Part shown: positions 18,359 through 27,654 of the stretch, piece after piece
Layout of the letters: every line of letters starts with the position of its first letter
How positions within the stretch are numbered: the first letter of the stretch is position 1
NCBI RefSeq assembly: GCF_043643765.1
Contig: NZ_JBHZSP010000014.1
Coordinates: 25,536-89,535, forward strand
Source: Marinomonas posidonica_A
GTDB taxonomy: Bacteria; Pseudomonadota; Gammaproteobacteria; Pseudomonadales; Marinomonadaceae
Length of the DNA: 64,000 bases
Direction: 5' to 3'
Position numbers and translations under genes: made by a program
Notes under the pieces: model-generated
The model's input: only the letters and a program-made list of their open reading frames with translations
Databases searched by the model: none
Told to the model about the DNA's origin: nothing

Positions 18359-19672
18359 ATGTTTTTCAACAAAGCCAACAAAAGCACCCCACAGACACAT
18401 GAGAAACCATTGTCTGACAATGCGGCTTTCCTTAAAGCCATGAACAAATTTTGTGCCACCATTAGTTTTTTACCTGATGGCACCATCATCGAAGCTAATA
18501 CGCACTTTCTAAATGCTGTCGGCTATACTCTCGATGAGGTGAAAGGACAAAAACACGTTATGTTCTGCCCTAGCGAAGTCGCAAACAGTGCTGAGTACAA
18601 AAACTTCTGGCCTCAACTAGCAGCAGGGAGTTGTCAGCAGGGAACTTTCTTACGTAAGAAGAAAAATGGCGAAGACCTATGGATTGAAGCCACTTATTTC
18701 CCGATTGAACAAGACGGAAAAATAGTCAAAGTGGTTAAAATTGCTTCGGACATTACGGCAGCAAAACACCTCGCCGATAGCCATAAAGCCGTTTATGATG
18801 CCATTGACCGATCTAGTGCAACGATTGAGTTTCACCCGGATGGCACCATCATCACTGCCAATGATAACTTCCTAAAAACCATGGGGTTTAGCTCAGTACA
18901 AGAAATCATTGGTACGCACCACAGAAAGTTTTGTAAGGACGAGTTTTACCAACAAAACCCACGTTTCTGGGAAGAACTTGCCAATGGCGACTTCAAATCA
19001 GGTCGGTTTGAACGCGTCAACAAGCAAGGCGACACCATCTGGTTAGAAGCCACCTACAACCCAATCTACGATGACAATGGCAAAGTCGCCAAGGTCTTAA
19101 AAGTCGCCGCCAATATTACTGAACGAGTCACCGAACAATTGGCCATTCAACACGCTGCCGAAGTCGCTCACTCAACGTCGGTTGAAACAGCACAAGTCTC
19201 TGAAAACGGCGCGAAGATTTTGCGCAACACAGTGGAAGCGTCAAATCAGATCGTTACCGATATTGAGGCTTCCACCGAGCTGATTGAAAGCTTAAATCAG
19301 CAATCTGAAAACATTGCTAAGATTGTCACCACCATTGGCTCCATTGCCGATCAAACTAACTTATTGGCGTTGAACGCAGCCATTGAAGCGGCACGGGCAG
19401 GAGAACATGGTCGTGGTTTTGCTGTCGTAGCCGATGAAGTTCGAACCCTTGCAGCACGAACCAGTACCTCAACGGTCGAAATCGAAAATATGGTGGCTCA
19501 AAACAGCGATCTAACTCGCCAAGCCAAAGCCAGTATGAGTAAAGTCAGTGAGCGCTCTGGTGAAAGTGCGCAATTGATCGAAGAAGCGTCGGGCATCATC
19601 CAAGAGATTCTAACCGGGGCAGAACACGTTGCAAATACAGTGAACAAATTGCTTCACGAAAATAATAACTAA
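18359..19672 (+). CDS. Soluble chemoreceptor with two PAS domains
   Basis: A 437-residue methyl-accepting protein without any membrane helix or HAMP domain. Two PAS domains in tandem (about residues 28-135 and 150-257) share the pattern SFLPDGTIIEANTHFLNAVGY / EFHPDGTIITANDNFLKTMGF and the end motif VVKIASDIT / VLKVAANIT. The signalling domain follows (about 270-430) with IADQTNLLALNAAIEAARAGE. This Aer-like architecture usually senses redox, oxygen or a bound small ligand in the cytoplasm. It lies between ligC and ligB, so sensing of aromatic metabolism is an attractive but unproven guess. Confidence 0.9.
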   Translation: MFFNKANKSTPQTHEKPLSDNAAFLKAMNKFCATISFLPDGTIIEANTHFLNAVGYTLDEVKGQKHVMFCPSEVANSAEYKNFWPQLAAGSCQQGTFLRKKKNGEDLWIEATYFPIEQDGKIVKVVKIASDITAAKHLADSHKAVYDAIDRSSATIEFHPDGTIITANDNFLKTMGFSSVQEIIGTHHRKFCKDEFYQQNPRFWEELANGDFKSGRFERVNKQGDTIWLEATYNPIYDDNGKVAKVLKVAANITERVTEQLAIQHAAEVAHSTSVETAQVSENGAKILRNTVEASNQIVTDIEASTELIESLNQQSENIAKIVTTIGSIADQTNLLALNAAIEAARAGEHGRGFAVVADEVRTLAARTSTSTVEIENMVAQNSDLTRQAKASMSKVSERSGESAQLIEEASGIIQEILTGAEHVANTVNKLLHENNN

Positions 19673-19697
19673 GCCTTATTACCTTTCTTACAAGCAT

Positions 19698-19728
19698 AAA
19701 AAAACGCGCCTTCAGGGCGCGTTTTTTG
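19698..19728. terminator. Bidirectional terminator between chemoreceptor and ligB
   Basis: ACGCGCC and GGCGCGT form the stem, with six or more A on the left and six T on the right. It can stop transcription from both converging genes. Confidence 0.92.
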
Positions 19729-19744
19729 TCATCATAAGTCAGTG

Positions 19745-20593
19745 TTACTTGGGCATTTCATGCTCAAGTAGCAGCAAGCCTGCTCCAGTATTGGAAATCG
19801 GTGCATGATAATTACGATGCAACTCCGTTACCTTGCCTCGCAATACACCACGCATGGCAATCCACATATTGAGCTCAACCGTTTGCGCGCCACCGATCTT
19901 TACCAAATCAAGATTAGAGTAGGTCGTAAGCTCTTCAGGACTATCGACAAGCTTGTCCATACACTCAAGGTCAAACTGTCTGTTTAATGTACCAGCCGCC
20001 TCGCCATCTAATTGATGTGATAAGCCGCCGGTGCCAAAAATGGCGACGGTCATATCCGAATCAAAAGATTCAATGGCCTTACCAATCGCTTGACCTAAAG
20101 CATAACAACGCTTCGGTTGTGGCATTGGGTGCTGCTCACAGTTAATACAAACCGGAATCACTTTTACGTGACCATATTCATTGCCTGGCCACATCAAACT
20201 CAGTGGCACCGTTAAACCATGATCCACCTTCATTTCTTGGCAAATGGTCATATCAAAACCGTCTTCCACTAAACTGTTGGCAATATGCCAAGACAGCTCC
20301 GACTCGCCAGTTACAGGAGGGATGGTTGCAATGCCCCAACCTTCATCTGAATTGTGATATTCGTCCGCCACACCAATGGCAAAGGTCGGCTTTTTGTCGA
20401 TGAAAAACTCCAAACCATGATCGTTATAAAAAAGTACGATCACATCCGGCTTTTTCTCATTTAGCCATTTACGCACAGGTGGATAACCATCAAAGAAAGG
20501 CTTCCAATAAGGGGTTTCTTCTGCCTTGTTTGCCATCGCATTGGCAATCGCAGGAATATGGGACGTTGTTACTGCACCAATAATATTCGCCAT
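19745..20593 (-). CDS. ligB: Protocatechuate 4,5-dioxygenase, beta (catalytic) subunit
   Basis: A 282-residue extradiol (type II, LigB superfamily) dioxygenase. Iron ligands match the family: His in TTSHIPAIANAM, His in YNDHGLEFFID, and a later Glu (candidate in VKIGGAQTVELNMWIAMRG). It opens the ring of protocatechuate between C4 and C5. The alpha subunit ligA is encoded directly upstream; its stop overlaps the ligB ATG by one base (TAATG), which supports equal production of both subunits. A fused gallate dioxygenase is unlikely because the alpha subunit is separate. This is the last gene of the minus-strand operon. Confidence 0.92.
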   Translation of the reverse strand: MANIIGAVTTSHIPAIANAMANKAEETPYWKPFFDGYPPVRKWLNEKKPDVIVLFYNDHGLEFFIDKKPTFAIGVADEYHNSDEGWGIATIPPVTGESELSWHIANSLVEDGFDMTICQEMKVDHGLTVPLSLMWPGNEYGHVKVIPVCINCEQHPMPQPKRCYALGQAIGKAIESFDSDMTVAIFGTGGLSHQLDGEAAGTLNRQFDLECMDKLVDSPEELTTYSNLDLVKIGGAQTVELNMWIAMRGVLRGKVTELHRNYHAPISNTGAGLLLLEHEMPK

Positions 20594-20958
20594 TATGCTT
20601 CTCCTGAGCCACGTTTCACTAACATGGCTTTGAATTCTTCAAGACTCATACCCGTTTGAATGGCGCCAATGTCTTGCATGTTTAGTTTTAGCAGACCCGC
20701 AAACTTAGCCACATAATAAATACTGCCACCTTGTTGCAAGAGTCCAATGATGTCTCGCTCATGAATGGCCTTAATCTGCGCTTCAGTTAAACCAAATTTG
20801 GCACAATAAGCGTCTGGGTCTTTGTTAAACTCATCACGAGCCGCTTGCTCATTGAAAGAGAAGCACATTTTATTCAGCCCATAGCCTTTCTTTGCCATCT
20901 TGCCATCAAACAGGTAAGTGCCTGGTACAGGTTGAGTCGGATCATTTGCTGTCATCAT
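20593..20958 (-). CDS. ligA: Protocatechuate 4,5-dioxygenase, alpha subunit
   Basis: A 121-residue all-helical small subunit. It shows the family features GTYLFDGKMAKKGYGLNKMC, then a run FNEQAARDEFNKDPDAYCAKFGLTEAQIKAI, which caps the active site of LigB. The first two codons are both ATG; either may be used. It shares one base with ligB downstream and lies 42 bases after ligI. Confidence 0.92.
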   Translation of the reverse strand: MMTANDPTQPVPGTYLFDGKMAKKGYGLNKMCFSFNEQAARDEFNKDPDAYCAKFGLTEAQIKAIHERDIIGLLQQGGSIYYVAKFAGLLKLNMQDIGAIQTGMSLEEFKAMLVKRGSGEA

Positions 20959-21000
20959 TCACACCTTTTTATTTTGTTTTTCTGCCACCTGAGTAACCGA

Positions 21001-21873
21001 TTATGACCAGTAAAGACGCATTGGATTATCCACCAGCAAGGCTTGCTGTAGCTTTGACGTCGTTGCAATGTGAGGAATCACATCCACAAGATGACCATCA
21101 TTTGGCGCTTCAACTTTCATATTTGGATGCGGCCAATCCGTCCCCCACAATACACGATCAGAAAACTTCTCAACTAGGGTGCGAGCAAACGGGTAAACAT
21201 CAGAATAATCCGGCGCATGCTGTGTTAAGCGTTCAGGACAGCTTACCTTACACCAGACATTATCGTTGTCCGCCATGAAGTTCACAAAGCGTTGAAAATC
21301 CGGATGATCAACACCGTTGGCAACGTTAGGGGTGCCCATGTGATCCACAACAATCGTCGTATTTAACTCTTTCAAGAAAGGAATAAGATCTTCTAGATCC
21401 GCCGCTTCAAAATACACCACAATATGCCAACCAAAAGGGCGAATTTTATCAGCGATAGAGAAAAACACTTCTCTTGGTGTGCTATCAACAAGGCGCTTTA
21501 CAAAGTTAAAGCGCACACCGCGAATCCCCGCAGCATGCATTTTCTCAAGCTCTTCATGAGTAATGGAATCATCCACAAACGCCACCCCACGAGCCAGATC
21601 GCCAGCGCTTTCTAGTGCATCAATCAGGGCCGAGTTATCCGTACTGTGGCAAGAAGCCTGCACGATAACGTTACGAGAAAAACCTAAGTGATCACGTAAG
21701 GCAAACAATTGCTCTTTTGAAGCATCACAAGGGGTATATTTACGCTTTGGGTGATACGGAAACTTATCCGCAGGACCGAATACGTGACAGTGTGCATCGA
21801 CCGCGCCCTCAGGTGCTTGGAAGGACGGCTTCGCTGGGTTAGGATGAAAAGGTATATAAGTTTTGTCCATCAT
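21001..21873 (-). CDS. ligI: 2-Pyrone-4,6-dicarboxylate hydrolase
   Basis: A 290-residue amidohydrolase-fold enzyme that opens the pyrone lactone to 4-oxalomesaconate. The motif VDAHCHVFGPADKFPYHPKR contains the two N-terminal His and the substrate-binding segment. RGVRFNFV, VVDHMGTP, and the C-terminal catalytic Asp in VLWGTDWPHPN complete the LigI pattern. Length fits LigI (about 290). The gene lies in the lig operon between the tautomerase and ligA. Confidence 0.93.
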   Translation of the reverse strand: MMDKTYIPFHPNPAKPSFQAPEGAVDAHCHVFGPADKFPYHPKRKYTPCDASKEQLFALRDHLGFSRNVIVQASCHSTDNSALIDALESAGDLARGVAFVDDSITHEELEKMHAAGIRGVRFNFVKRLVDSTPREVFFSIADKIRPFGWHIVVYFEAADLEDLIPFLKELNTTIVVDHMGTPNVANGVDHPDFQRFVNFMADNDNVWCKVSCPERLTQHAPDYSDVYPFARTLVEKFSDRVLWGTDWPHPNMKVEAPNDGHLVDVIPHIATTSKLQQALLVDNPMRLYWS

Positions 21874-21912
21874 AATCGAATGCCTTATTTATCATTGTTT
21901 TAATCAATCGAT

Positions 21913-22983
21913 TCACAAACCGTTGGCATGAGCAAAGACCTGCCCATCAAACAGCTTTCTAGCAGTACGTAGAATCGCCGCACTGTCTAACTGACCTAGT
22001 GAATCTTTGTCTAATATAACGGTCATGGCACCAATCGGATGCTCAACATCCAGTGACATGCGTTCACCATTGGTATAATGTGCCAACTCATGAGCAGGCG
22101 AGCCTTCTAAAATGGCCGCGGTGGCCACACTAACCGCACCAAGCACCCCAATCGAAGCATGACAGCGGTGAGGAATAAAGGTACGTGTCGAAATCGCCCC
22201 ACCTTCAGTAGGCTCACTAACCATTGACATCTTTGGTACAGATTTGGTCGTTACATCGCCCAAATTCATCATGGGACCAACCTGTAAACGAATTGATTCC
22301 AACTTTGCTTTTAGCGTCTCATTGGCTTCCAATTCTTCTCTTGTTTCAGTGCCACTAATGCCCATATCGGCTGCTTTCAACACCACCACAGGCATGCCAT
22401 TATCGATACATGTAACAGGAACACCGTCAATCACATCGACCACATTACCAGTGGGCAACAAGGCGCCACAAGTCGAGCCAGCGGTATCCTGAAAGACAAT
22501 CGGCACTGGGGCAGAACAGCCAGGTACGCCATCAATTCGAGCATCACCTTCATACTGTACTTCCCCGTTTTTAACCGACACTCGAGCAACGGCAATCTGC
22601 TGGGTATTTTCCATGAAAATACGCACGGAGGTTTCCCCTTCAGACGCGTCAACTAAGCCTCTTTCGATCGCAAAAGGACCAACACCTGCTAAGATGTTGC
22701 CGCAATTCTGCGCATCTGTGACCACCGCCTGATCGACAAATACTTGCAGAAATAAATACTCTACGTCCGCATCTTCTCGGCTGGCTTTTTTGACGATCGC
22801 CACTTTTGATGCCAATGGATCAGCACCGCCAATACCATCGATCTGACGTTCATCTGGTGAGCCCATAATACGCAGCAACAAAGCATCACGTTCTGCCACG
22901 TCAGAAGGCAAATCTCCCGCCAGGAAATAAGCGCCTTTAGACGTGCCACCACGCATCCACATGCAAGCAATGCCGTTAGACAT
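21913..22983 (-). CDS. galD: 4-Oxalomesaconate tautomerase (PrpF/GalD family)
   Basis: A 356-residue protein of the PrpF fold (two diaminopimelate-epimerase-like halves). The start MSNGIACMWMRGGTSKGAYF is the family hallmark, and IDGIGGADPLASKVAIV and PHRCHASIGVLGAVSVATA follow. In Pseudomonas putida GalD and in the sphingomonad pathway this enzyme interconverts tautomers of 4-oxalomesaconate so that LigJ can hydrate the product. Its start overlaps the ligK end by 8 bases. Assignment to this step, rather than methylaconitate isomerisation, rests on the neighbours. Confidence 0.87.
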   Translation of the reverse strand: MSNGIACMWMRGGTSKGAYFLAGDLPSDVAERDALLLRIMGSPDERQIDGIGGADPLASKVAIVKKASREDADVEYLFLQVFVDQAVVTDAQNCGNILAGVGPFAIERGLVDASEGETSVRIFMENTQQIAVARVSVKNGEVQYEGDARIDGVPGCSAPVPIVFQDTAGSTCGALLPTGNVVDVIDGVPVTCIDNGMPVVVLKAADMGISGTETREELEANETLKAKLESIRLQVGPMMNLGDVTTKSVPKMSMVSEPTEGGAISTRTFIPHRCHASIGVLGAVSVATAAILEGSPAHELAHYTNGERMSLDVEHPIGAMTVILDKDSLGQLDSAAILRTARKLFDGQVFAHANGL

Positions 22984-23653
22984 ACTTCAACCCTTTCTCT
23001 TTCAAACGTGGGCGCATGTTGTAAATATCTAGGCCCAACTCACCATTGGCCATACGCACTCTTTTGGCTTCTTCATTCGCCATACGAGCCCGTGCTAACT
23101 CTAATACTTCCGCGGCTTTTTCACGACGTACAACGACCACACCGTCGTCATCTGCGACTATCACATCACCAGCATGAACCGTTTCATCTGCACAGACGAT
23201 TGACACATTGACAGAACCAACGGTTTCTTTGATCGTACCTTCCGAAAAGATCGCTTTGGACCACACAGGGAAATCCATCTGACGTAGATCACGAGTATCA
23301 CGAACGCCACCATCAATCACCAAACCGACGACCCCACGTGCTTGCGCCGACGTGGCCAACAAATCACCAAAGAAACCATGGTTAGAAGGTGACGTTGGCG
23401 CAAACACCATCACATCTCCCGCCTGACATTGCTCAATGGCCACGTGCATCATCCAATTATCACCGGCTGCACCAGAGATGGTCACAGCTGATCCAGCAAT
23501 GGTCTTATCCATTTGAATTGGACGCATGTAATGCGCCAATAACCCCACACGGCCTTGCGACTCATGGATGGTTGCCACACCACATTCCGCTAAGCCATCA
23601 ATAACAGATTGATCTGCACGCTCGATATGTTGAACTACGATATTTTCTCGCAT
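22976..23653 (-). CDS. ligK: 4-Carboxy-4-hydroxy-2-oxoadipate aldolase
   Basis: A 225-residue class II (metal-dependent) aldolase of the HMG/CHA, RraA-like family. The signature GLVIDGGVRDTRDLRQMDFPVW includes the conserved Arg and metal-binding Asp. AGDVIVADDDGVVVVRREKAAEVL forms the subunit contact region. It cleaves the last intermediate to pyruvate and oxaloacetate, and these enzymes also decarboxylate oxaloacetate. It lies 10 bases after ligJ and overlaps the tautomerase gene by 8 bases. Confidence 0.92.
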   Translation of the reverse strand: MRENIVVQHIERADQSVIDGLAECGVATIHESQGRVGLLAHYMRPIQMDKTIAGSAVTISGAAGDNWMMHVAIEQCQAGDVMVFAPTSPSNHGFFGDLLATSAQARGVVGLVIDGGVRDTRDLRQMDFPVWSKAIFSEGTIKETVGSVNVSIVCADETVHAGDVIVADDDGVVVVRREKAAEVLELARARMANEEAKRVRMANGELGLDIYNMRPRLKEKGLKYV

Positions 23654-23663
23654 CCTCTTCCCC

Positions 23664-24671
23664 TTATACTTTCAGACGACTGAACACGCGACGCGCATTG
23701 CCTTCGAAAATTTCTTGTTTTTGTTCCGCGCTGAGCACCGTATTGTTATCAATATAGCGCTTAGTATCGTCAAAGTAGTGACCCGTTTCTGGGTCAACAC
23801 CACGAACCGCGCCAATCATCTCTGAAGCAAACAGGATATTTTTCGTCGGAATAATGTCTAACAATAAGTCAATGCCACGTTGGTGATACACACAAGTATC
23901 AAAGTAAACGTTATTCAAAACACGCTCCGCCAGATCAAATCCTTGGTCTTGTGCCAAGCCACGGAAACGTCCCCAATGGTAAGGCACAGCGCCACCACCG
24001 TGAGGAATAATAATCTTTAATTCAGGGAAGTCTTTGAACACATCCGACATCATTAGCTGCTGGAAGCCTGTGGTGTCTGCCCCTAAGTAATGGGAACCTG
24101 TAGTGTGGAAGCAATCATTACAAGCAGCGGATACGTGAATCATGGCCGGAATGTCATATTCACACATTTTTTCGTAAATAGGATAGAAAGAACGATCGGC
24201 CAGTGACGCGTCTTGCCAGAAACCACCGCTTGGATCTGGGTTTAAGTTAATGCCAATAAAGCCCATTTGCTCGACGGTTCGCACAATTTCAGCGACAGAC
24301 TTAGCAGGATCGACACCTGGAGATTGTGGTAACTGCGCAACAGGGGCAAAGTTTTCAGGAAACAAGTCACACACTCGACGGATCAAGTCGTTCTGGTGTT
24401 CCGTCCAATATTGGCTGGTGTATTCATTACCAATATGATGCCCCATCCAACTAGCACGAGGAGAAAAGATGGTCAGATCTGTGCCACGCTCTTGCTGTAA
24501 TCTCAGTTGATTATTGACAATACTATCGCGGATTTCATCATCTGATACGACTACCTTGCCTTTTTCACCGACAAAGGCGGGATCTTTCGCAACTTGATCT
24601 TTTTGTTTATCTCGGTATTCCCCAACACCGGGTGGGGTAGTCGTGTAGTGGCCGTGGCAATCTATAATCAT
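23664..24671 (-). CDS. ligJ: 4-Oxalomesaconate hydratase
   Basis: A 335-residue amidohydrolase-superfamily enzyme. MIIDCHGHYTTTPPGVGEYR carries the metal-binding His pair; also seen are GFIGINLNPDPSGG, MIHVSAACNDC, IIPHGGGAVPYHWGRFRGL and LLFASEMIGAVRG-like C-terminal segment (NILFASEMIGAVRGVDPETG). It adds water to give 4-carboxy-4-hydroxy-2-oxoadipate. The longer frame adds 12 non-family residues from a poor start; ATG 24671 is preceded by AGAGAG. It is the first gene of the six-gene lig operon. Confidence 0.92.
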   Translation of the reverse strand: MIIDCHGHYTTTPPGVGEYRDKQKDQVAKDPAFVGEKGKVVVSDDEIRDSIVNNQLRLQQERGTDLTIFSPRASWMGHHIGNEYTSQYWTEHQNDLIRRVCDLFPENFAPVAQLPQSPGVDPAKSVAEIVRTVEQMGFIGINLNPDPSGGFWQDASLADRSFYPIYEKMCEYDIPAMIHVSAACNDCFHTTGSHYLGADTTGFQQLMMSDVFKDFPELKIIIPHGGGAVPYHWGRFRGLAQDQGFDLAERVLNNVYFDTCVYHQRGIDLLLDIIPTKNILFASEMIGAVRGVDPETGHYFDDTKRYIDNNTVLSAEQKQEIFEGNARRVFSRLKV

Positions 24672-24857
24672 GTTACAACTCTCTATTCTTATTAAAGTAA
24701 CAAACAAACTGAAATGGACTGACGTAATAAACGCGCTATTTCATTTTTTGATTTGTTTGAGAGTATTGATTTGCGAACGGAATTTGGCTATTTCATTTTA
24801 GCCGAAAGGGTATTGCATTTTGAGATAGCTGTTTTGAACTCTTTAAATGACAGACAT

Positions 24858-24880
24858 AAAAAAGCCGCATTACGCGGCTC
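24858..24880 (-). terminator. Terminator of the peroxiredoxin gene
   Basis: On the minus strand AGCCGC / GCGGCT forms the stem with a five-base loop, followed by TTTTTTA. It lies about 22 bases after the peroxiredoxin stop. Confidence 0.85.
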
Positions 24881-24901
24881 TTAAAATCGTTCAAAGCAAG
24901 A

Positions 24902-25381
24902 TTACAACTGGCTTAACACATATTCTGCCGAACTCACCTTGTACTCACCTGGCTCATCAAGCCATAACTCATGTACGATTCCATTGCGGACAAGCATGGC
25001 ATAACGACGACTACGGACACCCATTTTCGCCGCGGAAATATCCAATTCCAAGCCCATAGAACAAGTAAATTCAGCTAACCCATCAGAGGCCATGATGAGG
25101 TTGTCAGCATTATTCGCTAATCCCCAAGCATGCATCACAAAGACATCATTAACAGACAAGCACACAATGTCGTCTATGCCCTTTTCTTTCAAAGCATCGA
25201 AATGGACCACGAAACCAGGTAAGTGACTGCTACTACACGTTGGCGTAAACGCCCCCGGAACAGCAAACATAAGCACAGTTTTATCTTGAAAAAATTCGGT
25301 TACATCGATGGTCTCAGGACCCTCTTCTCCCATTACCTGAAATGAGCCATATGGCAGCATATCACCAACAAGAATCGACAT
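24902..25381 (-). CDS. Peroxiredoxin, Prx5 type
   Basis: A 159-residue thiol peroxidase. The peroxidatic Cys is in VPGAFTPTCSSSHLPGF (Cys49), the Prx5-type pattern with the extended active-site loop. SVNDVFVMHAWG and FTCSMGLELD are further family segments. It reduces hydrogen peroxide and alkyl peroxides using glutathione/glutaredoxin or thioredoxin. It is monocistronic: a terminator follows, and 61 bases separate its start from the end of the chemoreceptor gene. A good GGAGA site precedes the start. Confidence 0.92.
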   Translation of the reverse strand: MSILVGDMLPYGSFQVMGEEGPETIDVTEFFQDKTVLMFAVPGAFTPTCSSSHLPGFVVHFDALKEKGIDDIVCLSVNDVFVMHAWGLANNADNLIMASDGLAEFTCSMGLELDISAAKMGVRSRRYAMLVRNGIVHELWLDEPGEYKVSSAEYVLSQL

Positions 25382-25442
25382 TCTATTTATCTCCAGAGAA
25401 TAAGGTTGCGCTATATTAACGCAACCCTCTGATAAAAAACCA

Positions 25443-27419
25443 TCAAACTATCTTAAATTGACTGAGCAATTCTTTTTGACGAGACGCTAGGCTGGCGAGG
25501 CCTTCACTATCACGGGCACTCTTATCCGCGCCCGACGCGGCTTCTTCAGACATGTTTGAAATTTCAATGACATTATCACTGATTTCATGCGCGACCGCTG
25601 ATTGCTGCTCAGCTGCCGTGGCAATTTGCGTACTCAAATCTCGAATGTCAGCCATATTATTTTGCAGCTCAGATAAGGAGGTTCCAACAGAACGCGCTTC
25701 GCCAACACTGGAAGTCGCACTTTGTCGGCTTTCTTCCATACTACCAACAGCTTTCTTCACACCTTGTTGCAACTGAGCAATCACACTCTGAATTTCTTCT
25801 GTTGAACTGTGTGTACGAGTCGCTAATGTTCGAACTTCATCGGCCACCACGGCAAAGCCTCGACCTTGCTCGCCAGCACGTGCCGCTTCAATCGCAGCGT
25901 TCAGAGCCAATAAGTTCGTTTGCTCAGCGATGTCTTGAATCACATCCAAAATACTATCAATGTTTTTAGAGTATTCGTTCAGCTGGTTAACCACGCTGGT
26001 TGATTCTTCAATTTGCGCTAACAAATCTTCAATCTTCGCAATATTAGCGTCCATCTGGGTACGATTTTGACCCGCTCTTTGATCAACAGATTGAATTTGA
26101 TGCAAGATAAATTCAGAACTCTTCGCCACCTGCTCAACCGTTGATGCCATCTCAGACATAGACGACGCGACTTCTGTTGTGCGCTCATTTTGCGAACTCA
26201 TGAGACGTTTTGACTCACCTGCGATCTGTACATTAGTAGTCGCTGACGCGGCGACTTCAGTGGATGATTGATCAATCTCAGCCATCACTTTTTGCAGTCG
26301 CTCAACCAAACCATTTACCCAACCAGACAATTCACCAAATTCGTCTTTGGTTTTGACCTGACTACGCTGGGTAAAATCACCTTCTGAAATCAGCCCCAAT
26401 ACTCGCATCACTTCTTTCAGAGGAGAACGAATGCTTCGGCTTACCCATATCGCCACTAAAATGGCAATCACAATGGACACCACAAACACCACAGAAATCA
26501 CCAGGCGAGATAAATCCGCTGCACTGCTTGCTTCTTCTTTCGCAATCGAAGCCATTTGATTGGCTTCGGTCAACAAAAGCTGAACCGATGCATCCACAAC
26601 TTCCATGCTATCAGACAGCTGTTTCGCCAATCGTTCTGATTCTTGCGTTAAACGGGTATTTTCAAAATACTTATTGATAACACCATCGTCCGACTGCACA
26701 CTGGCTTCCACCTCGTCAATCAATCCATTAATGCTGTCATCTTTGAGGTAGGCTTGTTTATCTCTCAGACTACCAATCACGTTCACCATGTCATCGCGTA
26801 AACCTTGCATACTGGTCAAATCACGCAAATCAAAATAGTCATTTACAGACACCTGCAAGCTTTGAGCTTGGCTGACCATGTAGGAAGCGGCAAACTGAAT
26901 TTCAGAGGTCTCCCCGCCTTCTTGCAAAAAGCCCAAATCTTCCGCTGCGAAGTTAATCGCGTCTTTTAAATCCAGTTTTTCATCTGGAATGGCGGCTTGT
27001 AACGCCAGCATTCTTTTGTGATTCGAAAAGGCCACATCCGTTAACTGCATAAAGGCATTAACTTCTTGATCAATCTTCGTCAAGGCATCTTGCATCAAAG
27101 GAGAGCCTTGTAGATTATCCGCTAAGCTACTTGAGACTTCTTGATATTGTGTTTTCAAGTCAACAAATCGCTGCGACAGCACCTCAAGAGACTCTGGCGA
27201 CTTACTTAATAAATACTGCAATACCGTCGCATTGGACAACGCAAGGTCATCTCTTAGCTTATTGCTGTTGGTCATAATATTCGACACTTTACCGGTAACC
27301 ACATTGAGTCGATCTTCCACTTTATTCGTGCCTTCAAGACCCGCTCCAGCAATGGTGAGTAACAAAACCAACAACACCCCGAAGCCAAGTAAAATCCTCT
27401 GAATCACAGATAACGACAT
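25443..27419 (-). CDS. Methyl-accepting chemotaxis protein, classical membrane type
   Basis: A 658-residue receptor with a first membrane helix (about residues 7-27, ILLGFGVLLVLLLTIAGAG), a long helical periplasmic sensor of about 280 residues, and a second helix (about 310-332, LVISVVFVVSIVIAILVAIWV). It continues with a HAMP domain and a complete signalling domain with IAEQTNLLALNAAIEAARAGE. The sensor looks like a helical-bimodular or four-helix bundle type; the ligand is unknown. ATG 27419 has an AGGG site; the longer frame starts only with TTG. Confidence 0.9.
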   Translation of the reverse strand: MSLSVIQRILLGFGVLLVLLLTIAGAGLEGTNKVEDRLNVVTGKVSNIMTNSNKLRDDLALSNATVLQYLLSKSPESLEVLSQRFVDLKTQYQEVSSSLADNLQGSPLMQDALTKIDQEVNAFMQLTDVAFSNHKRMLALQAAIPDEKLDLKDAINFAAEDLGFLQEGGETSEIQFAASYMVSQAQSLQVSVNDYFDLRDLTSMQGLRDDMVNVIGSLRDKQAYLKDDSINGLIDEVEASVQSDDGVINKYFENTRLTQESERLAKQLSDSMEVVDASVQLLLTEANQMASIAKEEASSAADLSRLVISVVFVVSIVIAILVAIWVSRSIRSPLKEVMRVLGLISEGDFTQRSQVKTKDEFGELSGWVNGLVERLQKVMAEIDQSSTEVAASATTNVQIAGESKRLMSSQNERTTEVASSMSEMASTVEQVAKSSEFILHQIQSVDQRAGQNRTQMDANIAKIEDLLAQIEESTSVVNQLNEYSKNIDSILDVIQDIAEQTNLLALNAAIEAARAGEQGRGFAVVADEVRTLATRTHSSTEEIQSVIAQLQQGVKKAVGSMEESRQSATSSVGEARSVGTSLSELQNNMADIRDLSTQIATAAEQQSAVAHEISDNVIEISNMSEEAASGADKSARDSEGLASLASRQKELLSQFKIV

Positions 27420-27654
27420 AAACGCCCTCTTTTTCACACTTTGTATATTTTGAATTCGCAAGCTAAGGCGAAAACATCATAATTTGACCATTTAATCAAA
27501 ATCATAACACTTTACTGACATCCTTTAATAATCCATATATGACCATTTGCGACTTTTTAATAAAAATGCCTAATCCGCGTCTTACATTTCCTTCGATCTA
27601 GCGATCTGTTAGATTTACTCTCTTTCAATGATTTAAGAACCTTGCGCAGCCATT

